Source: an uncultured bacterium
Lineage (GTDB): Bacteria > Verrucomicrobiota > Lentisphaeria > Victivallales > UBA1829
Direction of reading: 5' to 3'
Length of the DNA: 64,000 nt
Assembly (NCBI GenBank): GCA_900549415.1
Contig: URNX01000004.1
Location: forward strand, 1 to 64,000
This document shows, piece by piece, positions 1-7,988 of the stretch. A program made the position numbers and the translations under genes. How positions within the stretch are numbered: the first letter of the stretch is position 1; each line of letters opens with the position of its first letter. The notes under the pieces were generated by a model. It searched no databases. It had not been told where the DNA came from and worked only from the letters and a program-made list of their open reading frames with translations.

Positions 1-72
1 TTTTTTCAAGCAGAAGACGGCATACGAGATTCCGAAACGTGACTGGAGTTCAGACGTGTGCTCTTCCGATCT
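1..72 (+). other. Illumina P7 adapter left on the contig end
   Basis: Bases 7-30 are the Illumina P7 flow-cell sequence, 31-38 are an 8-base index (TCCGAAAC), and 39-72 are the TruSeq read-2 primer ending in GCTCTTCCGATCT. Bases 1-6 are a T run. This is library construct and not genome. The biological sequence starts at about base 73, and any reading frame entering 1-72 is artificial. Confidence 0.98.
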
Positions 73-265
73 GCGCAGAGGTGTCGCCGTTGCTGTCGAC
101 AATCTTGCAGTCTTCGGTATAATGGGAAAGAACGCGTTCCCATTTCAGTGCGGCTGCATCTTTCGCGGTTTGCAGAATTACGTTTTTCACATCTTCGGCG
201 TCTCCGGCGAAGAGAGCGAACGCTGAGCAGAATGCCAGCACGACAGCTAAAATCATCTTTTTCAT
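73..265 (-). CDS. Secreted protein, N-terminal fragment (possible SnoaL/NTF2-like)
   Basis: About 64 genuine residues remain. They start with a Sec signal peptide (MKK, then a hydrophobic stretch ending AFALFAG, residues 1-21). The mature start is helical and charged, with KWERVLSHYTEDCKIVDSNG resembling the first helices of SnoaL/DUF4440-type NTF2 folds, in which a tryptophan and a tyrosine line the pocket. That family call is tentative. The 3' end is lost where the adapter begins. The apparent last residues IGRAHV are the translated TruSeq adapter, so the natural C-terminus is unknown. The gene reads off the contig end, with no visible neighbour on that side. Confidence 0.6.
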
Positions 266-460
266 TTTTTCCGTCCTTTGTTTGGGTTACTGGTTTGAAA
301 ATCCGAAAGACCTTCTCCTGTAATCTATTCCAGCTTTTCGAAATATCAAACCGTTCCGGAATTTATTCTTCTTTTGCTTCATTTGCAGAAATCGATAAGA
401 TGTTTTGCAAATGAAAAGACGTTTGCGGTTGTTTTTTCAAAGAATCGCATGCTGCGGCTC

Positions 461-489
461 TTGCGATTTGCGGGATGGGGTGCTATTGT
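461..489 (+). promoter_or_regulatory. Sigma70-type promoter for the dehydroquinase-like gene
   Basis: TTGCGA (461-466) and TATTGT (484-489) are separated by 17 bases, and the start codon lies 30 bases downstream at 519. The match to consensus is moderate. Nothing else recognisable lies in the 253-base gap between the two flanking genes. Confidence 0.45.
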
Positions 490-518
490 GTTCCAGAATA
501 ACAACGAAAGGACTGCTT

Positions 519-1310
519 ATGCTGAAAAAATCATTTTTCAACCGCCAGCAGACGGCGGTTACTCTGCTGATCCGCGGAGAATCCATCGATGAAATGCTCG
601 CTTCCGCCCGGATGGCGGAATTCAACGGGGCGGACGGAATCGCAATTGAACTCTGCGATCTTGAGCCGGAACAGAGAACAAAAGAGAATTACCGGCGCCT
701 CATGGACGGGGTGCATCTGCCGTTCATGTTCATTCTCTACCGTAACGACCGCTGGTTCAAAGATGACGACGAAGCCCGTCAGAAATATCTGCTTGAGGCG
801 GCGGAGGCCGGCGCGGAAGTCGTCGATGTGATGGGCGACCTCTATGATCCGTCGCAATATGAGCTGACCCGCAATCCCGAGGCGATCCGGAAACAGATGA
901 CGCTTATTGATCAGATCCATGAACGCGGGGCGAAAGTGATCATGTCTTCGCACATGTCCGGAGATTTCCGGACCGCGGAGCAGGTGCTCGAACATCTGCG
1001 TCAGCAGTCCGCCCGCGGAGCCGACATCCTGAAGATCGTCACCAGAGCCAATACCGAAGAAGAGCTCGCCGAAGTGATCCGGACAACGATGATTCTCAAC
1101 AAGGAGCTTGACAAGCCGTTCGTGCATCTCTGCAACGGTTCCTGCAGCCGTCTGCACCGCTTTATCGGACCAAAGCTCGGTTCCGCGATCGCGTTCGCTG
1201 TGAACGATTACAACAAACCGAGTCTGCTTTACGGACAGCCGACCATCCGCTCGCTCAAAACGGTGATTGAAGCTATCCCGTGGCATGTCGACGATGTGCA
1301 GGTGAAGTAA
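519..1310 (+). CDS. aroD: Type I 3-dehydroquinate dehydratase-like protein
   Basis: The 263-residue protein has the length and TIM-barrel pattern of type I dehydroquinases, which dehydrate 3-dehydroquinate in the shikimate pathway through a lysine Schiff base. VIMSSHMSGDF carries the catalytic histidine, DILKIVTRAN the Schiff-base lysine, and GSCSRLHRFIGPKLGSA the C-terminal substrate loop. Two sites diverge: the usual substrate-binding E-x-R-x-D near the N-terminus reads IELCDLE, with Cys for Arg, and the usual APGQ near the end reads LLYGQ. The ATG at 519 follows AAAGGA and is preferred over an upstream in-frame ATG at 405, which has no ribosome site. No other shikimate gene is nearby, so a related aldolase-type reaction remains possible. 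Confidence 0.65.
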   Translation: MLKKSFFNRQQTAVTLLIRGESIDEMLASARMAEFNGADGIAIELCDLEPEQRTKENYRRLMDGVHLPFMFILYRNDRWFKDDDEARQKYLLEAAEAGAEVVDVMGDLYDPSQYELTRNPEAIRKQMTLIDQIHERGAKVIMSSHMSGDFRTAEQVLEHLRQQSARGADILKIVTRANTEEELAEVIRTTMILNKELDKPFVHLCNGSCSRLHRFIGPKLGSAIAFAVNDYNKPSLLYGQPTIRSLKTVIEAIPWHVDDVQVK

Positions 1311-1337
1311 AAACTTCCTAAAGAAAAACGGAGAATC

Positions 1338-2171
1338 TTATGTCCCGCGGAATTTTCCCAGAAGGAATTTCCAGCGGGACGATTTTTTTGCCATTCCCGG
1401 AATTTCTTCCGGCGAGCAGCGCGCCAGCTCGAAAATTTCCGAGTCGGAGAGACGCAGAAGCACAGGGAATGGATTCAGGCCGGCGTGCCGCAGGTTTGCC
1501 GCCGCCCGCGCAAGGCGGAGCCGGATTTGTATTTCCCTCAGCAGAATCAGAAGCGGGAAAATCAGCGGAGCATACCAGATTCCGGTTTCCAGCGACGCCA
1601 GAACCGGCGCGAGGGCGAGTCCGCCGAAAAACAACAGAGGAAGATACCATTTCCGGAACAGGTTTCCAACATTCCGCCGGAATGCGGAGCGGCTCATCTG
1701 ACACGGAAAATATTCTTCGTATGCCGAGCCGGGGAAGGGGATGCGCACGGCGTGGATCATCTCATGCGCGAGCGTTTCGGCGGCGTCGTATCCCAGCCGG
1801 CGCCGTTTGCGGATGAAACCGCCGTGCAGAAAAACGAGCGGGAGCAACCCGTCCGCTTCCAGCAGAATTCCGGCGGAGAGGAAGCCGGTCTGGCGTGCGG
1901 AGTACCAGGCTGGAACCCAGCCGGCGCGGAAACGGAACTTTTCCCAGGTCAAATTTTCCGCCTCTTCCCGGAGGGCGGAGGGGATTTCCGGCGAGTCTGC
2001 AATCAGCACTTGAAAAGCCCGGTCAGCGGAGATTCCGTCCAGCTCCTGTTCAAGGCGGGCGATCCGTTCCGCAAACGCTTCGGGCGTTTCTCCGGACGCG
2101 GGGAAGAGTCCGGAGAAATCGAGTTCATCCGGTGTGTATGCGGAAAAAGATTTTTCCGGGGGCTGCATCAT
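1338..2171 (-). CDS. Membrane protein with zincin HExxH motif, last gene of Tad operon
   Basis: The 277-residue protein has no family I recognise. HEMIH at residues 136-140 matches the HExxH zinc-metalloprotease motif, and YEEYF 11-15 residues later could supply a third, acidic ligand. Two hydrophobic segments follow (about 175-194 and 199-212), so the motif precedes a membrane hairpin. The start ATG overlaps the stop of the upstream small pilin gene (ATGA), which implies translational coupling. An ATG one codon later is equally possible. Being last in a Tad operon, it could be a maturation or quality-control protease, but no substrate is shown. The 3' end overlaps the convergent dehydroquinase-like terminator. 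Confidence 0.6.
   Translation of the reverse strand: MMQPPEKSFSAYTPDELDFSGLFPASGETPEAFAERIARLEQELDGISADRAFQVLIADSPEIPSALREEAENLTWEKFRFRAGWVPAWYSARQTGFLSAGILLEADGLLPLVFLHGGFIRKRRRLGYDAAETLAHEMIHAVRIPFPGSAYEEYFPCQMSRSAFRRNVGNLFRKWYLPLLFFGGLALAPVLASLETGIWYAPLIFPLLILLREIQIRLRLARAAANLRHAGLNPFPVLLRLSDSEIFELARCSPEEIPGMAKKSSRWKFLLGKFRGT
1342..1389 (+). terminator. Rho-independent terminator of the dehydroquinase-like gene
   Basis: GTCCCGC (1342-1348) pairs with GCGGGAC (1374-1380), an inner GGAA/TTCC pairing extends the stem, and a run of seven T follows (1383-1389). It lies inside the last codons of the convergent Tad-operon gene, so one stretch serves both as a terminator and as coding sequence. 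Confidence 0.65.
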
Positions 2172-2368
2172 GGAATCGGCAGGGATACGATGGTGACGAT
2201 CCGTTGATAGAGCGCAACAATGCCGCGTCCGATCGGTCCGAACGATCCGCCCCCGGCGGAGAGCGAATAGACCGATGCCGAAGCGGCGAAAACGAGCGGA
2301 AGAATGGAGCAGATCAGAATTGTGTACTCCAGGAGAATGCTCCGTTTTCTGACAATCCGCCGCTTCAT
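2168..2368 (-). CDS. Small Flp-type pilin-like protein
   Basis: The 66-residue protein has a basic start (MKRRIVRKR), then SILLEYTILICSILPLVF, one hydrophobic helix carrying the Glu-Tyr pair that Flp pilins have at mature positions 5 and 6. The remaining 35 residues are Gly/Ser-rich and then mildly hydrophobic. Flp pilins polymerise into Tad pili after prepilin-peptidase cleavage. Here the residue before the predicted cleavage is Arg where Gly is usual, so processing is uncertain. TadE-like minor pilin is the alternative. It overlaps both neighbours by four bases (ATGA at each end), fixing both the start and its place in the Tad operon. Confidence 0.6.
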   Translation of the reverse strand: MKRRIVRKRSILLEYTILICSILPLVFAASASVYSLSAGGGSFGPIGRGIVALYQRIVTIVSLPIP

Positions 2369-4707
2369 TTGCCCTGACTCCAGAACCAGTTGAGCACAGG
2401 GTCGCCCGGCAGCCCTTCCGCAAGGATTCTGCTGCGGATCCGTTGCGTTTCGCGGAGTTTCAGCGGGTCGTAACTTTCCGTGAGTTCCTGCTGTTTCAGG
2501 CGGAAGCGTTTCCACGCGGCGGCATAGGCCAGCATCTCCTGGGAGGAGACGGAGGAGGGGGGGGCGAAGTAGAAGTATGCCGCTTTCGCCGCGAAGTAGA
2601 CGCGCGTTCCGGCGGAGGATTCCGCAATCCGGTTCAGTGCGGCGAGCATGGAGGCGCGGCATTCGAGAAGTTCCGTGCAGCGTTTGTGCAGACGCTGCAC
2701 GGCATCCTGCCGCATCCAGCGGTTCTGCGGAAGCCGGAGCCAGAGCAGCGTCTCTTCCGCCGCAAAGTAGAGCGTGCGGAGGCTGATGCACTCCGGATAG
2801 AAATCCAGACTGGATACAATGTCATCGGAATAGATGTTGGTTGTCTGAATGGTTGACTGGCGGATGATGGAATGGAAGAAGCGGATTCCGAACATCCGGT
2901 CGTAGACGCCGCAGGGCGTTTTCCGGCGGGGATTCGGCATATTCTCTTTCAGTTCGTTGAATTGGAACGCCTTGCGGAGTTCCGTTTCATCCGCGAAACG
3001 TTTTGCAACAGCGGGAATGTCCTGTTCCCCGAATCCGGCTTTTGCAAGACGGGCGCAGAGAGATTTCAGGCTTTCCGCATGGTCGAGAATATCTTTCTGC
3101 CGCTGAATCAGATCATCCCGTTTTTTCATCAGCAGCGGACTGATGAGGCATTCATCGCGTGAGACGAACGGGATTTCTTCCGCGATCCGGTCGAACTGCA
3201 TAGAGATCAGCGCGGTCTGATTCGCCGCCACGGCGTTGCGGTTTTTCTCAAGTTTTTTCAGAGCCTCCGCAAGGTCTTCCGCATGGACGCGGACACTTCC
3301 GGAGGAGAGTGCCTGAAGTTTGTTGATTTCGGAAATCAGCGGATTCAAGGGGACGCCGGGCGTGTTCAGGCGTTCGAGAACGGCCTTCAGTCTATGGAGA
3401 TTGGCGCTGTTCTTTTCCAGTTCGGCGGTCAGTTTCCGGATTTCCCCGCGGAGCGGATGGAGATATTCCGGTTCCTTTTCGAGCGGACGGAGGGCGGAAT
3501 TTTTCAGCTCTTTCAGGAAGGAGCACTGGTTTTCCGGGTCGGCGTCCATGGAGACGAGCAGGTGGCGGATGCGGAACTGGAGGTCGAGGAGTTCCTTTGC
3601 GTGGCGGACTTCAGCCATGCGTTTATCGACGGTGGCGTCCTCCCAGTTCCAGGCGAAACGGTCATCGCTTTCGAGGCGTCCGAAACATTCGGCGGCGTCC
3701 TGCCACTCGGAATTGGTCAGATGCTGTTTGAATTCATTCCAGGCGGCGAATGTTTTCCGGTAGCGGGCGATAGCCTGGAGGTGATCCTGATGATGTTTTT
3801 CGTATCTCTGGTAATCGCGTGCGCCGGGCATGGCGTCGAGCATGCGCTGAGCGGCGTTGAAATCGGCGCGGCGCATGTAGAATTCGGCGGCGTTGAGGAG
3901 CTGGACGGCCTGCGGGGTGGCAGCGTAGAAAATGCCGAAGAAGAGCAGAATCACGAGAACGGTTCCGCCCATGACGAGCATCTTGCGTCCGATCTGCGAG
4001 CGGGCGTGGGGAACGTTGCGGTCAAGGAACGTCATGTCGAAGAACGCAATGGAAATTTCATCGGAGTCCATGAGCATGCGCTCCTGGCGTCCGAGCCGTG
4101 CGCCGTTGACGACGGTTCCGTTGACGCTGTCGAGGTCGCGGATCCAGGATTCTCCGTTTTCCGCAATGCGGATTTCCGCATGGAAACGGGAAACGACGTC
4201 GTCTTTCAGTACAATGTCGTTGTCGGGATCGGAGCCGATGCGGATGAGATCTTTTTCCAGCCGGACGAGTTCGCCCTCGCGGGGACCGTTGCGGAATTCG
4301 AGGCGGTGGACGTCGCACGGGCGCGATTCGCGCTGTTCCGCAGGTTTGACGAAGAGCTCGCAGTCGCCGATGGAGATGCGGTCGTTCTGTTTGAGTTGAG
4401 CATTGGTGATCGTTTTCCCGCGGGAATGAAAGTTTGCTTTTCCGCAAGCTTGAAGGCGGATGTGCCGGGAATCGAGATGAAGTTCCGCCTGATAATCCCC
4501 GGCGACGCGGTCTTCGGGGGGAACCACCCAGTCGTTGTCCGGCGCGCGTCCGATTTTTACAATGGAACCGAGGGTGTCGGTTTTTGCGGAGACGATCAGC
4601 CGTCCGCGGCAGCGGAATTCGAGAAGATAGATATACGACCGTTTCTTCTCCTTTTCCGGAGACGGGACCGCACTGCTTTTTCTGAGTTTGCTGAACAGTT
4701 TCATCAT
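2365..4707 (-). CDS. Double-FHA transmembrane protein with long helical C-terminus (Tad operon)
   Basis: The 780-residue protein has two FHA-like domains at about 30-125 and 130-230, a transmembrane helix near 245-268, and a long, mostly helical region with coiled-coil-like stretches to the end. FHA domains bind phosphothreonine. The first domain has the GR turn but reads AGDYQAEL where Ser-x-x-His is expected. The second has SRFHAEI and VNGTVVNG but IGS in place of IGR. Both may therefore bind weakly or serve as structural folds. It overlaps the upstream FHA gene (ATGA) and the downstream small pilin gene. Its position in the operon suggests a scaffold on the inner membrane for the Tad motor, by inference. 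Confidence 0.75.
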   Translation of the reverse strand: MMKLFSKLRKSSAVPSPEKEKKRSYIYLLEFRCRGRLIVSAKTDTLGSIVKIGRAPDNDWVVPPEDRVAGDYQAELHLDSRHIRLQACGKANFHSRGKTITNAQLKQNDRISIGDCELFVKPAEQRESRPCDVHRLEFRNGPREGELVRLEKDLIRIGSDPDNDIVLKDDVVSRFHAEIRIAENGESWIRDLDSVNGTVVNGARLGRQERMLMDSDEISIAFFDMTFLDRNVPHARSQIGRKMLVMGGTVLVILLFFGIFYAATPQAVQLLNAAEFYMRRADFNAAQRMLDAMPGARDYQRYEKHHQDHLQAIARYRKTFAAWNEFKQHLTNSEWQDAAECFGRLESDDRFAWNWEDATVDKRMAEVRHAKELLDLQFRIRHLLVSMDADPENQCSFLKELKNSALRPLEKEPEYLHPLRGEIRKLTAELEKNSANLHRLKAVLERLNTPGVPLNPLISEINKLQALSSGSVRVHAEDLAEALKKLEKNRNAVAANQTALISMQFDRIAEEIPFVSRDECLISPLLMKKRDDLIQRQKDILDHAESLKSLCARLAKAGFGEQDIPAVAKRFADETELRKAFQFNELKENMPNPRRKTPCGVYDRMFGIRFFHSIIRQSTIQTTNIYSDDIVSSLDFYPECISLRTLYFAAEETLLWLRLPQNRWMRQDAVQRLHKRCTELLECRASMLAALNRIAESSAGTRVYFAAKAAYFYFAPPSSVSSQEMLAYAAAWKRFRLKQQELTESYDPLKLRETQRIRSRILAEGLPGDPVLNWFWSQGK

Positions 4708-6167
4708 TCTTCAATCGTCCAAATGTTTTTCATGATTTTCACATGCCGGTGGTCATCCGGCGAGGGGAAGCGGCGGAGGCAGTCGTTGACGATTCGCGTC
4801 ATCTCCGGCAGATTCTGCGAAGATTGCGCGGTCTGATACGCGAGACAGTTCTGCGAATACCAGACCTGCTGTTTCGTCCGGAAGTCCAGCCAGAGCGGCA
4901 CGACGGCGTCGATCAGAACCTGATCTTTGGTTTCGTATGCGCGGCAGAGCAGAGTGCGCAGCGCGAAATCAAGGTCGTCCCAGACGGCGACCGCGATGTT
5001 TTTGCGGAGTTCGAGCGCGCAGCGCTGAAGAAGGCGGGTCGGGTTGACCTCCATGCGTTTTTCCGGGATCTCCCAGAAATGATCGACCATAGTCGGGGAG
5101 ACGACGAATGCGCCGAATCTGCGCAGGACCTGCTCGGCGCGCCAGAAGTGGTTGACGGGGACTTCACGCAGCAGAATAAGTTCCTTGTCCTGATAGCGCA
5201 TGTAGCTGGCGTAGCCCTGCCAGCGGATTTTTTTGTCGATGCGCATGTAGGATACGCTGTAATAGGGGAACCCGCTTTCGGACGGCCGGTAGAAATCCTG
5301 TTCCGGATCGCTGAGGAAGGCGAAGCCGTTCTGTTCGGAAACGCGCTTGCGCCAGTCGTCGAAACTTTTCCTGCGTGTCGTGCGGAAACCGTCGGGGAGC
5401 GGGTTGACGGTGAAGACAATATGAAACGGAACGTCCATGTTTCTGCCGAGGGCGGTCATGATCTCGCAGTTGTTGCCGTCGACGCGTTGGACGGTTGCTG
5501 CGGTTTTGGGAAAATAGACGAGGCATTTCCCGAACGGTTCAATTTCGGTGCGGATTTCGCCGTCGTTGTAGTGTCCGGAAACTTCGCCGGGCCATGTCAG
5601 CGGATTTTCCTGCTCAAAAACGGTATAGGCGTAAGCGCCAGCGATGATGCAGACGAAAAGAAGAATACCGGCGGCGAGTACAAACTTGCGGCGCCGTTTT
5701 TCGCTGCGGCTGAAGGAGCGGAGTTCGTCGAGTTCAGCGGGGGAGGCGTAACGGGTGTGTGCGCCGTCTGCGGGAGTACCCCCGGCGGTCGCCTCTTCGG
5801 TCAGTTCCTCGGTCGCCTCTTCGGATTCGGCTGCAGCGGGATCGGCGGAGGCGTCGGGTTCGAGAACGAACGAGAGCTCTTTCCCGATGCGGACGTCCGC
5901 TCCGGGGGAGAGCATGACGCTCTGGCCGCCGTGAAATTCTTCTCCGTTGACCCATGCGGATTCGGTTCCGTGGACGAGCAGGAGGACATCGGCGCCGAGC
6001 TGGGGCATGAGGGTGACGTGTTCCGGCGCGATGTCTTCGCCGCCGGGACGGATGTCGGCGGTCTTCGCGCGTCCGATTTTCGTTCCGGCGCCGTTGACGG
6101 CAAAGACGCGTCCGGAAAGTTCGCCGGAGATGAAGCGGATTCTGTATTTAGACGGCATATTGTTCAT
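4704..6167 (-). CDS. Single-FHA transmembrane protein (Tad operon)
   Basis: The 487-residue protein opens with an FHA-like domain (about 5-100): KIGRAKTADI, then IAPEHVTL, where Ala replaces the usual phospho-contacting Ser, then AWVNGEEF. An acidic Glu/Ala/Thr-rich linker follows, then a basic patch and a transmembrane helix (KFVLAAGILLFVCIIAGAYA) near 155-175. The roughly 300-residue C-terminal part is presumably periplasmic and matches nothing I know. GAGGAGG six bases upstream fixes the ATG at 6167. An in-frame ATG nine bases later is less likely. It lies 10 bases after tadC and overlaps the next FHA gene by four bases. Confidence 0.75.
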   Translation of the reverse strand: MNNMPSKYRIRFISGELSGRVFAVNGAGTKIGRAKTADIRPGGEDIAPEHVTLMPQLGADVLLLVHGTESAWVNGEEFHGGQSVMLSPGADVRIGKELSFVLEPDASADPAAAESEEATEELTEEATAGGTPADGAHTRYASPAELDELRSFSRSEKRRRKFVLAAGILLFVCIIAGAYAYTVFEQENPLTWPGEVSGHYNDGEIRTEIEPFGKCLVYFPKTAATVQRVDGNNCEIMTALGRNMDVPFHIVFTVNPLPDGFRTTRRKSFDDWRKRVSEQNGFAFLSDPEQDFYRPSESGFPYYSVSYMRIDKKIRWQGYASYMRYQDKELILLREVPVNHFWRAEQVLRRFGAFVVSPTMVDHFWEIPEKRMEVNPTRLLQRCALELRKNIAVAVWDDLDFALRTLLCRAYETKDQVLIDAVVPLWLDFRTKQQVWYSQNCLAYQTAQSSQNLPEMTRIVNDCLRRFPSPDDHRHVKIMKNIWTIEE

Positions 6168-6177
6168 GTCGGCCTCC

Positions 6178-7074
6178 TCAGAACAGGGGAACACCGGCTT
6201 CCTTCATCTTGAGGAAGACCGGAGTCAGGATTGTGATAAAAACCGCGGGAAGGATGAAGAGCGCCATGGGGAGCAGCATGAGCGACGGCGCGCGCTGCGC
6301 TTTGCATTCGGCGAGAGCGAACCGCGCCTTTCGCATCTCTTCGCCCTGAATTTCCATCGTTTCCGTGAGAGGCGCTCCGAGTTCGGTTCCCAGGGCGACT
6401 GCGGCGGCGAAGGAGGTGAACTCCTTGATCTGGATGCGGTCCGCCATGTTCTGGAGCGCCGTGATGCGGAGCACTCCGAGTTCCATTTCGCGGAGCATCT
6501 GCGAATATTCTTCGGTGAGCGGACCCGAAACGCCGAGCTTGACGTAGAAGCGGATCGCCGCGGTGAAGTCGAGACCGCCGCGCATGGCGGAGGCGATCAG
6601 GTCGATGGAGTAGGGAATCGCGCGCAGAATTGCAACCTGTCGCTGCTGGGCAAGGTTGCCGATGATGATTCCCGGCAGAGCCCAGCCGACCAGCGCGCCG
6701 ATTGCTCCTGCGATAGGAATGGAGATGCGGTTTTCCTCATCGACCAGCAGCATGGCGATTCCCGCGGCAATCAGCGCGAACAGCACGAGCAGGAATGCCT
6801 GTACGCAGTAGACAGCGCCGGGCGAGAGCTTCAGTCCGGCGAAATGGAGTTTTTTCTGAAGTTCGATGCTGTGTCCGGCGAAAAGTTTGCGGAAGAAAGT
6901 CCCGAAGCCGAGCATTTCCATGAAGTCTGTCACGGGGTTGGTCAGCCGGAAGAGCAGAGGCAGGGAGGTGTCACCGGAACTCTTCTTTTTCGTCCGGTCG
7001 TCCAGGACGAGAAAGTAGAGGACCGGAAGCACGATTGCCATGAATGTAAGCGAATAGATGATGATCTGTTTCAT
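6178..7074 (-). CDS. tadC: Tad pilus inner-membrane platform protein TadC
   Basis: The 298-residue T2SSF-family membrane protein has hydrophobic segments near 5-25, 100-120, 130-150 and 265-290. The central GspF-type helix bundle includes AIPYSIDLIASAMRGGLDFTAAI and a Glu-rich second half (ELGAPLTETMEIQGEEMRKARF). In Tad systems TadB and TadC form the platform that couples the TadA motor to pilin extraction. It sits three bases after tadB, in the order typical of Tad loci. Confidence 0.9.
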   Translation of the reverse strand: MKQIIIYSLTFMAIVLPVLYFLVLDDRTKKKSSGDTSLPLLFRLTNPVTDFMEMLGFGTFFRKLFAGHSIELQKKLHFAGLKLSPGAVYCVQAFLLVLFALIAAGIAMLLVDEENRISIPIAGAIGALVGWALPGIIIGNLAQQRQVAILRAIPYSIDLIASAMRGGLDFTAAIRFYVKLGVSGPLTEEYSQMLREMELGVLRITALQNMADRIQIKEFTSFAAAVALGTELGAPLTETMEIQGEEMRKARFALAECKAQRAPSLMLLPMALFILPAVFITILTPVFLKMKEAGVPLF

Positions 7075-7077
7075 GCG

Positions 7078-7977
7078 TCACACCTCAATGTTTACAATGG
7101 CGCGGATAACGAAATAGCCGATGATCTCAAGGGTCAGCATGACGCCGATTGCGCACCAGCCGATCGCTGTCTGCACCATCGGCAGCATCAGCTCGTTGTT
7201 GATGAAGAAGAGCAGCAGGAACGCAACCAGCGGAGCGAGCGACATTGCGAGCGCTTCGAAGCGCCCCTGCGCCGTCAGGGCGCGGAGCTTCTGCTGAAAC
7301 TCGGTGCGTCCGCGGATCATCTGCGTGATCTTTCCGAGAACATCCGCCATGCTTCCGCCCGACTGCGCGGTCAGACGGATAGAAACGATCAGCAGCTGAA
7401 GATCTTCGCAGGGCAGACGGTTGTACATGCGCTGCAGTGCCTCCGCGAGTTCAAGGCCGAGACGGTATTCGCGGATGACGATCATCAGTTCCTCTTTCAT
7501 CGGGCCTTCGCAGCGGCGTGAGAAGACTTCGAGGGCCTGCGGGAGAGCCTGCCCGGCGCGCAGCCCGCTGGTCAGCCCGAGCGCGAGATCGAGAATGCTG
7601 TTTTCAAATTCGAGCGCCCGTTTGCGCGCCCTTCCGTTGAAGTAAAGCCACGGCGCCGCCATTCCCGCGAGAAACAGAACCGACGTCGCGGGAATGATGA
7701 TGCGCAGATCGTAGACCTGGCAGAAGACGAGGATTGCAATCAGCAATCCCGAAAGCAGGGTTCCGACGGAGAGCTGGAGCTGCTGAAGTGTGGTGCGCCG
7801 GATAAAATAATAGATATTGTTCGCTGCTCCGTCGGAGTCCTGTTCCTTGAGCTTGCGGTCGGCGTGCTCCAGAGTGAAGGATTGCACGAGCGAAATGACG
7901 ATGTATACCAGCATCGCAACCGCCGCGAGCACCAGCAGGTAGAGACCGTATCGCTGCAGAACTGAAACTGAATTCAT
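7078..7977 (-). CDS. tadB: Tad pilus inner-membrane platform protein TadB
   Basis: The 299-residue T2SSF-family protein has N-terminal helices near 10-30, a central pair near 85-120, a T2SSF core (LDLALGLTSGLRAGQALPQALEVFSRRCEGPMKEE) and two C-terminal helices. TadB is the second half of the inner-membrane platform that pairs with TadC above the ATPase. It starts 11 bases after tadA, with GGAGG upstream of the ATG at 7977. Confidence 0.9.
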   Translation of the reverse strand: MNSVSVLQRYGLYLLVLAAVAMLVYIVISLVQSFTLEHADRKLKEQDSDGAANNIYYFIRRTTLQQLQLSVGTLLSGLLIAILVFCQVYDLRIIIPATSVLFLAGMAAPWLYFNGRARKRALEFENSILDLALGLTSGLRAGQALPQALEVFSRRCEGPMKEELMIVIREYRLGLELAEALQRMYNRLPCEDLQLLIVSIRLTAQSGGSMADVLGKITQMIRGRTEFQQKLRALTAQGRFEALAMSLAPLVAFLLLFFINNELMLPMVQTAIGWCAIGVMLTLEIIGYFVIRAIVNIEV

Positions 7978-7988
7978 GCGCCGCCTCC

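Noticed and set aside
3283..4836. Long plus-strand open frame of about 517 codons opposite the double-FHA gene
   Set aside because: It is antisense to a well-supported gene, has no ribosome site or recognisable domain, and is explained by GC-rich codon bias leaving the complementary frame open.
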